Part shown: positions 7,193 through 16,853 of the stretch, piece after piece
How the letters are laid out: every line of letters starts with the position of its first letter
How positions within the stretch are numbered: the first letter of the stretch is position 1
Assembly: GCA_963842795.1 (NCBI GenBank)
Contig: CAWJHV010000015.1
Coordinates: forward strand, 62,001 to 126,000
Length of the DNA: 64,000 nt
Reading direction: 5' to 3'
Source of the DNA: WHSW01 sp963842795
Lineage (GTDB): Bacteria; Actinomycetota; Thermoleophilia; Solirubrobacterales; 70-9
Notes under the pieces: generated by a model
The model's database searches: none
Told to the model about the DNA's origin: nothing
What the model saw: the letters and a program-made list of their open reading frames with translations, nothing else
Made by a program: the position numbers and the translations under genes

Positions 7193-8008
7193 TCAGTACC
7201 AGGCCGAGTCCGGGTCGCGCGACGGCTCGCGTAGGTCACCGGCGGCGCTGCCGAGCAGGTCGGAGTCCTCGCGGCCGAGCTCCCAGAGCATGTCGTCGAG
7301 CAGCGGCGGCGAGATCCCCGTGGCATCGGCGACCCGCTTCCACGCGGCCCGGGTCGCCGAGCGCACCGCCGCAAGCTCGCCCGGCGCGACCAGCCCCGAG
7401 CGCAGCGCCAGCCGCATGAGCACGTTGTCGGCCGAGACCTCCCAGCTCTCGGGGTCGGCGACCGCGAACCAGCCCCGGCGGGCGCAGATCTTCGCGTAGA
7501 GCTGAGCCTTCTTCGCCAGCGGATCGGCGTAGGCCTCGTAACCGGCGAGCCGAGCGAGCAGGCCATCGCGGCCGCCGAGGCGGCCGGCGGCAGCCTCGAG
7601 CAACCGGCTCGCCTTCCCCCCGTGGTCGCGGAGCATCCCCGAAGCCAGGTCGCGCCACAGCCCCGCCCGGCGCTCGGGGTCGACGACCGTCTCGGCGTCG
7701 ATCGCGAACACGTCGGCCACCTCCCTCGCCGTGACGCCGGCGAGGAAGGCTGCGGTGAGCAGGCCCGGCCGCGCGCGGGCCGCGTGCAGCCCCAGCTCCC
7801 AGAGCAGCTCGCTGCCCCCGAACGGGCCGCGGCCGTCGACGAGATGGCCGCTGCGATAGCCGGTGCGGTGGTCGACGGCGCAGAGGAAGAGCGCCGCGTC
7901 GGGATCCGGCACGTGGGCGAAGTCCGGCGGGTCGTAGTTCGCGTAGAGCTCGCGGACCCGGGCGGCCACGCCCTCGAACGCGGGCGCGCGCTCCGCGTCC
8001 GAGGCCAT
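7193..8008 (-). CDS. Hypothetical protein with queuosine-salvage (DUF2419/Qng1)-like motif order
   Basis: The 271-residue protein is soluble and largely helical. By eye it is collinear with queuosine 5'-phosphate N-glycosylases: LWELGLHAA (family: YWSLCAAVNRA), FLAGVTAREVADVF, an FGG/HGG-type region, then DPLAKKAQLYAKIC (family: FxKRAQxLxxxx), SADNVLMRL (family: FADYRLPQVL, with the Asp kept) and LLDDMLWELG (family: LDYYLWDYA). The family belongs to the helix-hairpin-helix glycosylase fold. The similarity is weak and the sequence may represent a divergent nucleoside or base N-glycosylase, or something else. Its start overlaps the stop of the VOC gene, so the two share a transcript. Confidence 0.5.
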   Translation of the reverse strand: MASDAERAPAFEGVAARVRELYANYDPPDFAHVPDPDAALFLCAVDHRTGYRSGHLVDGRGPFGGSELLWELGLHAARARPGLLTAAFLAGVTAREVADVFAIDAETVVDPERRAGLWRDLASGMLRDHGGKASRLLEAAAGRLGGRDGLLARLAGYEAYADPLAKKAQLYAKICARRGWFAVADPESWEVSADNVLMRLALRSGLVAPGELAAVRSATRAAWKRVADATGISPPLLDDMLWELGREDSDLLGSAAGDLREPSRDPDSAWY

Positions 8009-8397
8009 CAGACCTCGTAGGTGGTCAGCTCGAGCTTGTGGCCGTCGGGGTCGTCGAAGTAGATCGAGTGGCTGATGTCGTGGTCGGAGAAGACGACCTC
8101 GAGCCCGCGCTCGGCGAGCTCGGCGCGGGCGCGCTCGAACCCTTCGCGGTCCACGCGGAAGGCGATGTGGAGGATCCTCGTCGCCGGCGGCTCGGCATCC
8201 TCCGGCGTCGGCGAGGGGTGCCGGTCGCGGGAGAAGATCGCCACGCCGGTGCCCTCGGCCGCCATCACGATCGGCACGTCCCAGGCCTCGTGGGCGCGTT
8301 CGAGCCCGAGCACCTCGGCGTAGAAGCGGCGCGAGCGCTCGACGTCGGCCGCCGCGATCGCGACGTGGTCGAGCCCCTGGTTGCCGTAACGCGCCAT
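8008..8397 (-). CDS. VOC-family (glyoxalase/dioxygenase fold) protein
   Basis: The 129-residue single-domain protein has the two beta-alpha-beta-beta-beta modules of the vicinal oxygen chelate fold. Likely metal ligands are His in LDHVAIAAADVERSRRFY, His in ILHIAFRVD and Glu in GHKLELT. The family includes glyoxalase I, fosfomycin resistance enzymes and ring-cleavage dioxygenases; the length fits a homodimeric lyase or resistance-type member and the substrate is unknown. It is the first gene of a two-gene unit, its stop overlapping the next start as TGATG. Confidence 0.88.
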   Translation of the reverse strand: MARYGNQGLDHVAIAAADVERSRRFYAEVLGLERAHEAWDVPIVMAAEGTGVAIFSRDRHPSPTPEDAEPPATRILHIAFRVDREGFERARAELAERGLEVVFSDHDISHSIYFDDPDGHKLELTTYEV

Positions 8398-8435
8398 CGC
8401 GCCGAGGCTAGATGATCAGCCCGGCCCGACCGGCC

Positions 8436-10082
8436 TCAACCGGCGGCCGGCGTGGTCCGGCGCAGGACGATGAAGTCCCGATCGAGGTTGAAGATCGTCA
8501 GCCCCCAGCGATCGAGCGGGGACTCGGCGTCGGTAACCGAGAACTCCTTCACCGGCTGGTACTCGGACGCCGTCTCGGGGTAGAGCCCCTGAAGCTGCTC
8601 GAGCTCGGACGGACGGAGGACGAGCCAATCGGGATGGAAGTGGTCGGCCAGGTCCGCGGGGCTCTTGAACTCCGGATGCTCGGCTATCGCGTCGGTGACC
8701 CGTTCCGAGGTCAGGCCCGGATAGTCGAGCAGGGTCGCGTTCGTGTAGTAGCCCACGTAGCCCGACGGCTCGGTGACGATCGTCTCGCCGGTCTTCGTCA
8801 CCTCGCCCAGATACTCGCCCAGCGGCTGGCGCACCTTGTCCTCGATCTCGTGCTGGACCCGGGCCTCCAGTGGAAGCGTGAACGGGATCTGGATCGCGTA
8901 GGCGAGCGCGAGCACCGTCGCCGGCACGGCGACGGCGGCGGTGGGCAGAGCGCGGGTGAGCCGGTGGAGCCCGATCGCCGCCAGGATCACGGTCACGGCC
9001 ACCACGGGGACGCCGTACCACTCGAAGTAGCCGATGGTCAGGAACGCCATCCGGTAGAGGATCCAGAGCAGCACGAAGGCGATCGCCGGCCGCAGCGCGG
9101 GCCAGTTTCGCCAGCTCGTGACCGCGCCCACGATCGCAAGACCACCGATCGTCCAGCCGATCGCCTTCAGCACCAGGTCCGACAGCGGGGCCGCGATCAC
9201 GAAGCTGCGCTCGACGAACGGGGTCAGGGTTGCCCAGTCGCCCTGGTGGGCCTTGAGGGACGCCCACGCGAAGTCGAACCAGCCGCCGACGTCGGTCAAC
9301 CCGGGGAAGCCGGTCGGGAACGCCTGGGACTTGGCGATCACCGTGTTCGGGATCGGGGAGCCGTAGTAGATCGTGGTGAAGATCAGCCACGGGACGACGA
9401 CCGCGGCCGCGAGCGCGAGCGGGCGCAGGGCCTCGCGGCGGTGCCGGATCAGCAGGTAGACGAACGCCGGCGCGACCCAGAGGACGAAGTCGGGCCGCGC
9501 CAGCAGGGCGAGGCCGAGCGCGACCCCGCTCTTGGTCAGGTCGCCGTCGAGCACGTACCAGATCCCGGCCAGCAGCACTGCCGTCGCGATCTGCGTCTCC
9601 ATCCCGGCGACGCCGTAGAAGATCTGGTTCTGGTCGAGCGCCAGGTATGCGAGCGCGAGCCCGGTCGGCCAGGGCCCGATCCCGACCCGGCGGCAGATCC
9701 GGTACGCGTAGACGGCGACCGCGACGAACGCCACCAGCGAGACGAGCCGGATCACCAGCAGGCCGCCCCCGTCGGCGACCAGCTCGCCGGGGAGCGGGAT
9801 GAGCACCGAGAGCGCCGAGGTGAACCCGTGCACCGGCCCGCCCTCCCCCAGGTGATGGGTGAGCCCGGCGCCGTCGGCGACGTTCTTGGCGTGCTTGATC
9901 GTGATCAGCGCGTCGTCGAGACGGCGGTCGGAGACGGCCCAGCAGAGGATGCGGCCGGCGAGCCCGGCGACGATCATGCCGACCAGCAGCGGGCTCGACC
10001 GCGCCCATTCCGTGGCTCGCGCGATCGCTCCCTCCCTGGCGGGGTCCGGCGCGACGGCCGGCTCGGCGGTCCGCGTGCTCAT
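8436..10082 (-). CDS. AftB-like GT-C membrane glycosyltransferase (copy 1)
   Basis: The 548-residue multi-pass membrane protein has the features of the AftB/GT-C group: an acidic pair in the first outer loop (RRLDDALITIKHAKN), then PVHGFTSALSVLI, AGMETQIATAVLL, LLARPDFVLWV and YYGSPIPNTVIAKS. GT-C enzymes use polyprenyl-phosphate sugars on the outer face of the membrane; in mycobacteria AftB adds terminal arabinose. The soluble C-terminal part of about 110 residues faces outside. The start is set by an ATGA overlap with the preceding gene. It shares most of its length with the next upstream gene, so the two arose by duplication. The sugar donated here is unknown. Confidence 0.85.
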   Translation of the reverse strand: MSTRTAEPAVAPDPAREGAIARATEWARSSPLLVGMIVAGLAGRILCWAVSDRRLDDALITIKHAKNVADGAGLTHHLGEGGPVHGFTSALSVLIPLPGELVADGGGLLVIRLVSLVAFVAVAVYAYRICRRVGIGPWPTGLALAYLALDQNQIFYGVAGMETQIATAVLLAGIWYVLDGDLTKSGVALGLALLARPDFVLWVAPAFVYLLIRHRREALRPLALAAAVVVPWLIFTTIYYGSPIPNTVIAKSQAFPTGFPGLTDVGGWFDFAWASLKAHQGDWATLTPFVERSFVIAAPLSDLVLKAIGWTIGGLAIVGAVTSWRNWPALRPAIAFVLLWILYRMAFLTIGYFEWYGVPVVAVTVILAAIGLHRLTRALPTAAVAVPATVLALAYAIQIPFTLPLEARVQHEIEDKVRQPLGEYLGEVTKTGETIVTEPSGYVGYYTNATLLDYPGLTSERVTDAIAEHPEFKSPADLADHFHPDWLVLRPSELEQLQGLYPETASEYQPVKEFSVTDAESPLDRWGLTIFNLDRDFIVLRRTTPAAG

Positions 10083-11704
10083 CGCGATCCTCCGCCTCCC
10101 GCGGCGTCCGACCGCTCGAGCACCTCGAACTCGCGATCGACGTTGAAGTACTCGAGCCCCCACTGCTCCAGCTGCGTGTCCGCCTCGGGGACGGAGAAGG
10201 TGCGCAGCGGCCGATACTCGGCCGCCGTCTGCGGGTCGGCTTCGCGGAGCGAGGCGAGCTCGTTCGGACGCATGACGAGGAAGTCGGGCTTGAGCAGCTG
10301 GGCGATGCCGTAGATGCCCGGAAGGTGGGGCTCGTCGCCGGTCAGGGCCTCCACGACCGCGGGCGAGGTCAGCCCGGGGAAGTCGTAGAGGGTGGCGTTG
10401 CCGTAATAGCTCACGTATCCGGCGGACTCCGAGCCGATCGTGTCCCCGGGCTTCGCGACGCTAGCGAGAAAGCGCCCCATCGGGTCGCGCACTCGGTCCT
10501 CGATCTCGTGTTGGGTCGTGCGCTCGATCGGATAGGTGAACGGGATGTGGATCGCGAAGGCCAAGGCCAGCACCAGCGCGGGCACGGCGACCGCCCAGGT
10601 CGACCGCACCGGCCGCGTCAGCCGGTCGAGCCCTGCGGCCGCGAGGATGAAGATCACAGCGATCGCGGGCGGGCCGTACCACTCGTTGTAGCCGGCGCCG
10701 ATGACGAAGACCTTGTAGAGGCAGAACAGCACCGCGTACGCGATCGCCGGTCGCCACGAGATCCGCCGCCAGGTGGAGACGGCGCCGGCGATCGCGAGCG
10801 CCGCGACCACGAACGCGATCACCTTCAGGAGCGTGTACGGGAACGGCGTCGCGGCGACGAAGATCCGCTCCAGGAAGGGCGCCAGCAGGGTCCAGTCGTG
10901 CGCGGCGGCGCTGAGCCGGTCGCCGACGAACTCAAACCAGCCGCCGACGTCCGTGAGGCCCGGGAAGGCGGGGCCGAAGAAGGCGTCCTTGGCGGTGATC
11001 GTGTGCGGGACGGGCGAGCCGTAGTAGGCGGTGGCGAAGATCACCCACGGGCCGGCAACCGCGGCCGTCAAGAGGCCGGCCCGCGCCGCGCCGCGCCGGC
11101 TGCGGACGATCAGGAAGACGTACGCGGGCGCCACCCAGAGCAGGAAGTCCGGTCGCGCGAGCAACGCCAGCCCGAGCGCGATCCCGCTCTTGGTGAAGTC
11201 CTCGACGAGCACGTAGTAGACGCCGGCGAGCAGGACCCCGACCGCGATCTGCGTCTCCATCCCGGCCATCCCGAAGAAGATCTGGTTCTGGTCGAGCGCC
11301 AGGTAGGCGAGCGCGAGCCCGGTCGGCCACGGCCCGAGCTCCAGCCGGCGGCAGATCCGGTAGGCGTAGACAGCCGCGGCGACGAACGCGAGCAGCGAGA
11401 CGAAGCGGATGAGGAAGAAGCCGCCGCCCTCCGCGACGAGCTGGCCCGGAAGCGGTACCAGCGCCGAGAGCGCCGAGGTGAAGCCGTGCACGTGCCCCTC
11501 GCCCAGGTGGTGGACGAGCCCGACCCCGTCGACGGCGTTGACGTCGTGCTTGACCGTGATCAGCGCGTCGTCGATGCGGCGGTCGGTGAGCGCCCAGAAC
11601 ACGATCCTCGCGACGAGGCCTCCGACGATCGCCCACAGCAGCAGCGGGTTGGAGCGGGCCCAGCCCCGCGCCCGTGCCGGCATGCTCTGCTCCAGCCCCT
11701 CCAT
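10079..11704 (-). CDS. AftB-like GT-C membrane glycosyltransferase (copy 2)
   Basis: This paralogue of the gene at 8436 has about 541 residues and the same order of motifs: RRIDDALITVKHDVN, HVHGFTSALSALV, AGMETQIAVGVLL, LLARPDFLLWV and YYGSPVPHTITAKD. The likely role is transfer of a sugar from a polyprenyl-phosphate donor to a cell-envelope glycan outside the membrane. The start used overlaps the upstream stop (TGATG at 11702-11706), and the downstream copy overlaps its stop as ATGA. The whole run from about 16.8 to 8.4 kb is therefore one coupled minus-strand unit. The two copies may act at successive steps or on different acceptors. Confidence 0.85.
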   Translation of the reverse strand: MEGLEQSMPARARGWARSNPLLLWAIVGGLVARIVFWALTDRRIDDALITVKHDVNAVDGVGLVHHLGEGHVHGFTSALSALVPLPGQLVAEGGGFFLIRFVSLLAFVAAAVYAYRICRRLELGPWPTGLALAYLALDQNQIFFGMAGMETQIAVGVLLAGVYYVLVEDFTKSGIALGLALLARPDFLLWVAPAYVFLIVRSRRGAARAGLLTAAVAGPWVIFATAYYGSPVPHTITAKDAFFGPAFPGLTDVGGWFEFVGDRLSAAAHDWTLLAPFLERIFVAATPFPYTLLKVIAFVVAALAIAGAVSTWRRISWRPAIAYAVLFCLYKVFVIGAGYNEWYGPPAIAVIFILAAAGLDRLTRPVRSTWAVAVPALVLALAFAIHIPFTYPIERTTQHEIEDRVRDPMGRFLASVAKPGDTIGSESAGYVSYYGNATLYDFPGLTSPAVVEALTGDEPHLPGIYGIAQLLKPDFLVMRPNELASLREADPQTAAEYRPLRTFSVPEADTQLEQWGLEYFNVDREFEVLERSDAAGGGGSR

Positions 11705-13368
11705 CAGCCCTCGCAGACCCGAACCGTACCCTCGCCCGCGATCAGGATCCTCCACGGCGCTTCGCCACGGTCCTGCGGAATCTCAAGGCCGACCGCCTCA
11801 CGGCCGGCGAGGCTCCCGAGCTCGACCGGATAGGTCCCCGGCGAGTAGCGGCCGGCGCTGATTCGCAGCCGCGAGCGCGGGCCGGCGGCGAGCGTCGCAG
11901 TCCCCGGGCCGAGCTCGAGCACCCGGTTGCCGGCCGCATCGGGCGCCAGCTCGCGGCACACTGGATCGTCGCGGGCCGGCGGCGTCGCCGGCGCCGGCGC
12001 GATCCGCTCCGCGGCGGCCAGCGCCTTGTCGGCGGCGACCCGGACGTGGTCGGAAGCCGCGAGCAGCTCGGGCTCTGTGTAGCCGGGGGAGCCGAAGGCG
12101 TCGACCGCCGAGAGGTAGGACTCGGCGTCGACGTAGTCGAAGAACGGCGCGTCGGAGTTCTCCTGGGTGAGCAGGAAGTCCGGTTCGACCGTGTCGCGGG
12201 CGAGCTCGATCGCGGACACGCCGGCGCGCTCGTTGGTGCTCAGGGCCTCGAAGGTCCGGTAGCCGTCGCGGAGGTTGACGGCGTTGGCGGCGATCGCAAC
12301 CGCGGCGACCACGAAGACGGCGCCCGCGGCCCAGCGCGGCGGCCGGGTTCCCCGCAGCAGCTCGGCGACCACCATGAGCACGAGCACGGCGCCGATGTAG
12401 GTGTAGCGCGGCGAGGTCGGCGGGCGGAAGAGCGCGGCGTTGAGCGCCGCCAGGAACCAGAAGGTGAGCAGGGTCGCGGCGACGGCCCAGAGCCAGCGCG
12501 AGCCGCCGCGGATCGCGTGGGCGCGCCAGGCGGCCAGCACGGCGAATGCCAGCAGTAGCGGGCGGCCCCAGTCGAGCCCGTTGGCCTCCAGCGCCCCGGT
12601 CGATGGGGCGAGCCCGAGCAGCGCCGAGATCGTGTTGGCGAGCCCGGCGAGCATGTACGACGGGGCGCCGGCGACCGACTCGAACGAGATCGCGGTATCC
12701 GCGTCGCTGCCCCAGCCGATCCACCAGAGGGCGAAGAGGACCAGCGGCACGGCGATGATCCAGGCGCGGGCACGGCGCTCGGGACCGGTCGCGATCACGA
12801 CTCCGGCGCCGACCGCGAACGGCAGTCCGAGGCTCGAGAACGAGCAGGCGGCGACCAGGGCGACGCAGGCGAACACGTCCGCCCGCCGGCTCGGACGCTC
12901 GAGCGCCAGCAGGGCGGCCAGCCCGAACGTCATCGAGCCGAAGTAGCCGATCTGAAACGCCGACAGCAGATCCTCGTAGGCGGCTCCGAGAAAGAGGATC
13001 AGGACGGCCGCCAGCAGCGCCGGCCACTCGCCGATCCGGCGGCGCACCCAGACGAAGAGCAGGACCGCGCTGGCGACGAAGGTCGCAATCGAGACCAGCT
13101 GGTAGGGGACCGGCGAGTCCATCCCCAGGGTCGCCTGGATCGCCTTGTAGACGATCGCCGGCAGGACGACGATGTGCTCGTTGTGGGGGCGCAGGAAGGC
13201 GTCGGCGTCGAACCCGCGCCGGTGCAGCAGCAGGTCCCACTCGTCGAGGAAGAAGCTCTGGTGCGACTGCAGATAGGCGAGCAGGCCGAACGCGACGAGC
13301 GCCGCGGCGATCAGCAGCAGCACGGCCGGCGAGAGCCGCTCGCGCGCGCGCACCCCGGTCGCGCTCAC
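11704..13368 (-). CDS. GT-C-type membrane protein, four-copy family, member A
   Basis: The protein has about 554 residues, 10 or more membrane helices and a C-terminal outer domain. The first loop has FFLDEWDLLLHRRG, an acidic pair at the position typical of GT-C active sites. Family landmarks shared with the genes at 13365, 15019 and 20275 are LGAAYEDLLSAFQIGYFGS, SFSSLGLPF, YTYIGAVLVLMVVAELLRG, ESYLSAVDAFGSPGY, and a C-terminal beta domain ending APWRILIAGEGTVRVC. GTG 13368 overlaps the stop of member B. It is probably an envelope glycosyltransferase; no close named family was recognised, so donor and acceptor are unknown. Confidence 0.75.
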   Translation of the reverse strand: MSATGVRARERLSPAVLLLIAAALVAFGLLAYLQSHQSFFLDEWDLLLHRRGFDADAFLRPHNEHIVVLPAIVYKAIQATLGMDSPVPYQLVSIATFVASAVLLFVWVRRRIGEWPALLAAVLILFLGAAYEDLLSAFQIGYFGSMTFGLAALLALERPSRRADVFACVALVAACSFSSLGLPFAVGAGVVIATGPERRARAWIIAVPLVLFALWWIGWGSDADTAISFESVAGAPSYMLAGLANTISALLGLAPSTGALEANGLDWGRPLLLAFAVLAAWRAHAIRGGSRWLWAVAATLLTFWFLAALNAALFRPPTSPRYTYIGAVLVLMVVAELLRGTRPPRWAAGAVFVVAAVAIAANAVNLRDGYRTFEALSTNERAGVSAIELARDTVEPDFLLTQENSDAPFFDYVDAESYLSAVDAFGSPGYTEPELLAASDHVRVAADKALAAAERIAPAPATPPARDDPVCRELAPDAAGNRVLELGPGTATLAAGPRSRLRISAGRYSPGTYPVELGSLAGREAVGLEIPQDRGEAPWRILIAGEGTVRVCEG

Positions 13369-15005
13369 GGCCGCGCCTCGCAGACCCGCGCCCTTCCGGA
13401 TCCCGAAAGGCCGAGCTGCCACGGCTGCCCGGAGCCGTCGGGGGGGATCGTGACCACGGCGGTCCGGCCCGCGCGCACCGAGCCGAGGGCGACCGGGAAC
13501 GAGTCGGTCGCATAGCGGCGCAGGCGCACGGCGACCGGCTCGGCGGCCGGGGCCCTGATCGCCGCCCCGGCGGGCCCGATGGGAACCGGCCGGGGCTGGT
13601 CGCCGAGCTCGATCGCCGAGCAGGCGCCGCCGCCGGGGCCCGGCGAGAGCCCGATCTCGAGCGCGGCCCCGAAGACCTTGTCGGCCGCCTCGCGCGCCTG
13701 GGCAGGCGCCTCGGCGAGCTCGGCCGGGGTGTAGGCCGGGGAGCCGAAGGCGTCGACCGCCGAGAAGTAGGAGCCGGCGTCGACGAGGCCGAGGTAGTCG
13801 ACCCCGGAGTTCTGCTCGGTGAGCTGGAAATCGGGCGCCACCCGGTCGCGGGTGAGCTCGAGCGCGGCGAGCCCCGCCGGCTGCAGCTGGCCGAACTGGG
13901 TCAGGCCGCGCCAGGCGGTATGCAGCGAGCTCAGGTTGCTGAGCGCGGCCAGCGCGGCGACGACCATCGCGGCCGTCGCGGCCCAGCGGTTGACCTTCAC
14001 CCCGCGCAGCAGCTCGGCGGCGAGCAGCACGACGAAGACGGCGCCCATGTACTGGTAGCGGCCGGAGGTGGGCTCGCGGAAGATCGAGGCGTTGAAGGCG
14101 GCCAAAAACCAGAACGAGACCGCGATCGCCAGCACGATCCAGAAGCCGCGCCCCGGCCGGCCCGCCACCCGGATCCGCCAGAGCGCGAGCCCGACGGCGA
14201 GCACCAGCAGCGCCCGGCCCCAGTCGAGCGGCGATGCGATCGAGTCGCTCGGGGTCGCGAGGCCGAGCAGCGACGCGAGGCTGGAGGCGAAGCCGTCGAG
14301 GATGTATCCGGGGGCGGTGACGAGGTTGTGCAGCGAGACGTAGCTATCGGCATCGCGCCCGTAGCCGAGCCACCAGAGGCCGTACAGCGCGATCGGGACG
14401 AGGGCGACCCATGCGCGGCGGCGGCGATCGGGATCGAGGGCGATCGCGAGCGCGCCGCCGAGCGCGAACGGGACCCCGAGGCTGGAGAAGCTGATCGAGA
14501 CCACCAGCAGCACGCAGGCCACCGCGTCGCCGAGGCGGTCGCGGCGCTCGAGCACCAGGAGCGCGCCGAGGCCGGCGCACATCGAGCCGAAGAAGCCGAT
14601 CTGAAACGGCCACAGCAGGTCGTCCCACGAGGGCCCCAGGACGAAGATCGGCAGCACGCCCGCGAGCGCGAGCCATGAGCCGACCCGGCGGCGGGCGTAG
14701 ACGTAGGCGAGCACGAGGGACGACAGGAACGAGCCGACCGCGACGACCTGGAAGGGACGCGGCGAGTCCATCCCGAACACGGCCAGCAGCCCCTTGTAGA
14801 CGGCGACCAGGCTGATCGCGATGTGCTCGAAGTTCGGCCGCAGGAAGACCTCTGGGTCGGACCCCCGCCGGTGAAGCAGGAGGTCCCATTCGTCGCGCCA
14901 GAAGGTGAGCTCGCCGAGCCAGACCAGGAGCAGCACCGCGGTCGCGGCGACCACGGCGGCGAGGAGGAGGTTGGCCGCCCCGAGGCGGCGCGCGGCAGCG
15001 CTCAT
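13365..15005 (-). CDS. GT-C-type membrane protein, four-copy family, member B
   Basis: The 546-residue protein has the same plan as member A: outer loop FWRDEWDLLLHRRG, LGPSWDDLLWPFQIGFFGS, SFSSLGVPF, YQYMGAVFVVLLAAELLRG, GSYFSAVDAFGSPAY and the terminal domain ending QPWQLGLSGSGRARVC. The acidic pair in the first loop supports a GT-C glycosyltransferase using a lipid-phosphate sugar. The ATG lies 13 bases after the stop of member C in its corrected frame and the 3' end overlaps member A (GTGA), consistent with one transcript. Divergence in the soluble C-terminal domain suggests the copies recognise different acceptors, but this is inference. Confidence 0.75.
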   Translation of the reverse strand: MSAAARRLGAANLLLAAVVAATAVLLLVWLGELTFWRDEWDLLLHRRGSDPEVFLRPNFEHIAISLVAVYKGLLAVFGMDSPRPFQVVAVGSFLSSLVLAYVYARRRVGSWLALAGVLPIFVLGPSWDDLLWPFQIGFFGSMCAGLGALLVLERRDRLGDAVACVLLVVSISFSSLGVPFALGGALAIALDPDRRRRAWVALVPIALYGLWWLGYGRDADSYVSLHNLVTAPGYILDGFASSLASLLGLATPSDSIASPLDWGRALLVLAVGLALWRIRVAGRPGRGFWIVLAIAVSFWFLAAFNASIFREPTSGRYQYMGAVFVVLLAAELLRGVKVNRWAATAAMVVAALAALSNLSSLHTAWRGLTQFGQLQPAGLAALELTRDRVAPDFQLTEQNSGVDYLGLVDAGSYFSAVDAFGSPAYTPAELAEAPAQAREAADKVFGAALEIGLSPGPGGGACSAIELGDQPRPVPIGPAGAAIRAPAAEPVAVRLRRYATDSFPVALGSVRAGRTAVVTIPPDGSGQPWQLGLSGSGRARVCEARP

Positions 15006-15018
15006 CGTCGTGGCCCCG

Positions 15019-16795
15019 TCACGCCGGCCCCACGCCGCAAACGCGGACCGGCGATTCGCTGGACACCTGCAGCTGCCACGGTCGCGCCGAGCGGTCGACC
15101 GGGATCGCGATCGCCTCGGCGCCGCCGGCGCTCAGCGTCCCGGCGTCGATCTCGAACCCGTCGGCGAAGCGGCGCAGGCGCAGGTCCGCGGCCCCGCGGC
15201 CCGCCTCGACCTCCGCACCTCCGGGAGGAAGGGTGATCACGCGCGGCGCACCGGGAACGGGCGCCGCCTCCACGCACGACCGCCCGAGGGCCTCGATCGG
15301 GCCGCCGTCGGCCGCCGTCGGCGCCGGTCCGCCGCCCTCGATCGGGGCGGTCGACGGCCGACACCCGCAGGTCGAGCGCCGCGGCGAGCACCGAGTCGGC
15401 CGCGGCTTGCGCGTCCTCGGGCGCTCCGGCCAGCTCCGGCTCGCTGAACGCCGGCGAGCCGAACGCGTCCGCGGCCGAGAGATAGGCGCCGGCGCCGACC
15501 TCGACGTAGCCGGTGTGGGCGACGGGCTCCGAGAGCACGAAGTCCTCCGGCGCCTGGTCGCGGGCGATCTCGAGCGCGGCGAGGTCGGCGCGCTCGACGT
15601 CGCTGCCCTGCTTGTAGGCCTTGTACGACTGGTCGAGGAACGAAAGGTTGCTGGCGACCGCGAGCGCGGTGATCGCGAAGACCGCGATGAGGCCGTTGCG
15701 CCCCAGCCGGCGCCCGCGGAAGAGCTCGGCGGCGATCAGCAGGACGAAGATCGCCCCGGGGTACTGGTACCGGCTCACCAGGGGGTCGAGCCCCGGCTTC
15801 TCGGTGATCCCGGCCAGCAGCCAGAAGGCGGCGGTGAGCACGACGACGACCGCCACCCACGGCGGGACGCGCCGCAGGCGGACCAGCCACCAGCCGGCGA
15901 CGCAGAGCGCCGCGACCAGCAGCGGGCGGCCCCAGTCCAGGGCGCCGACCGCCGACTCGTCGCGCGGGGTGGCGAGCCCGAGCAGCGACGAGATGCTCGA
16001 CGCGATCCCGTCGAAGAGAAAGAGCGGAGCGGTGGCGATGTTGACGCCGGTGATCCCGGCGTCGGCCTCGTGGCCCCAGCCGATCCACCAGAGCGCGTAG
16101 ACGCCGGCCGGAACCGCGATTGCCAGCGCCCCCCGCGCGCGGCGCCCCGGGGCGCCGAGGATCACCGCGACGGCCCCGGCCGCCAGGAACGGCAGCCCGA
16201 GGTTCGAGAACAGCACCGACACGGTCAGCAGGGCGCCTGCGACGACGTCGCCGCGCCGGCTTTGGAGATCGAGCGCGAGCAGCGCCCCCAGGCCGGCTCC
16301 GACGGAGACGATGTAGCCGACCTGAAACGGCCACAGGAGGTCCTCCCAGGCCGCGCCGAGAAAGAGGATCGCGATCGCCCCGGCGAGCGCCACCCACTCG
16401 CCGATCCGGCTGCGCAGGTAGACGAACAGGACACCGACGCTGACCAGGTAGGCGCCGACCGAAACGACGCGGAACGGCAGCGCCGACGACATCCCGAAGA
16501 CCGCGAGCAGGGCCTTGTAGACGAGGACCGGCCCGACGGCGATGTCCGCGCCATGCGGGCCGAGGATCGCGTCCGCGGTGAAGCCGCGCCGGTAGAGGAG
16601 GAAGTCCCAATCGTCGAGCAGGAAGGTGAGCCGCGACCCCAGCACCAGCAGCACGCCCGCCGAGACCGCAGCCGCCGCGACCAGCAGCAGGGTCACCGGG
16701 CTGACCCGTTGAAGCGCGCTCACCGACCGAGCTCCGGAAGAGGCCCCACCCCCTGGGTCGCCGGCGCCGACGCCACCCTCGATACCGGTCGCCAC
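15019..16795 (-). CDS. GT-C-type membrane protein, four-copy family, member C, frameshifted near its C-terminus
   Basis: The membrane part is intact: LLDDWDFLLYRRG, LGAAWEDLLWPFQVGYIVS, LFSNLGLPF, YQYPGAIFVLLIAAELFRG and GAYLSAADAFGSPAF. After AAALDLRV the frame is lost and the conserved C-terminal domain (CVEAAPVPGAPRVITL to the terminal WQLQVSSESPVRVC) continues in the +1 frame, so one extra base (or two missing) lies at about 15345-15372. Read without correction, the original frame would stop inside member B's start. GTG 16795 is the preferred start; a TTG at 16819 is possible. The gene is either broken in its soluble domain or affected by a sequencing indel. Confidence 0.7.
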
Positions 16796-16853
16796 GCGCG
16801 CGAACTCTAGGCGCCGCAACGCCCTCGCGCCTGCCCGTTAGCCTGCATCCGCC

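Noticed and set aside
8412..10313. 633-codon plus-strand open frame
   Set aside because: Shadow of the AftB-like gene; Arg/Asp/Gly-rich antisense composition typical of high-GC DNA.
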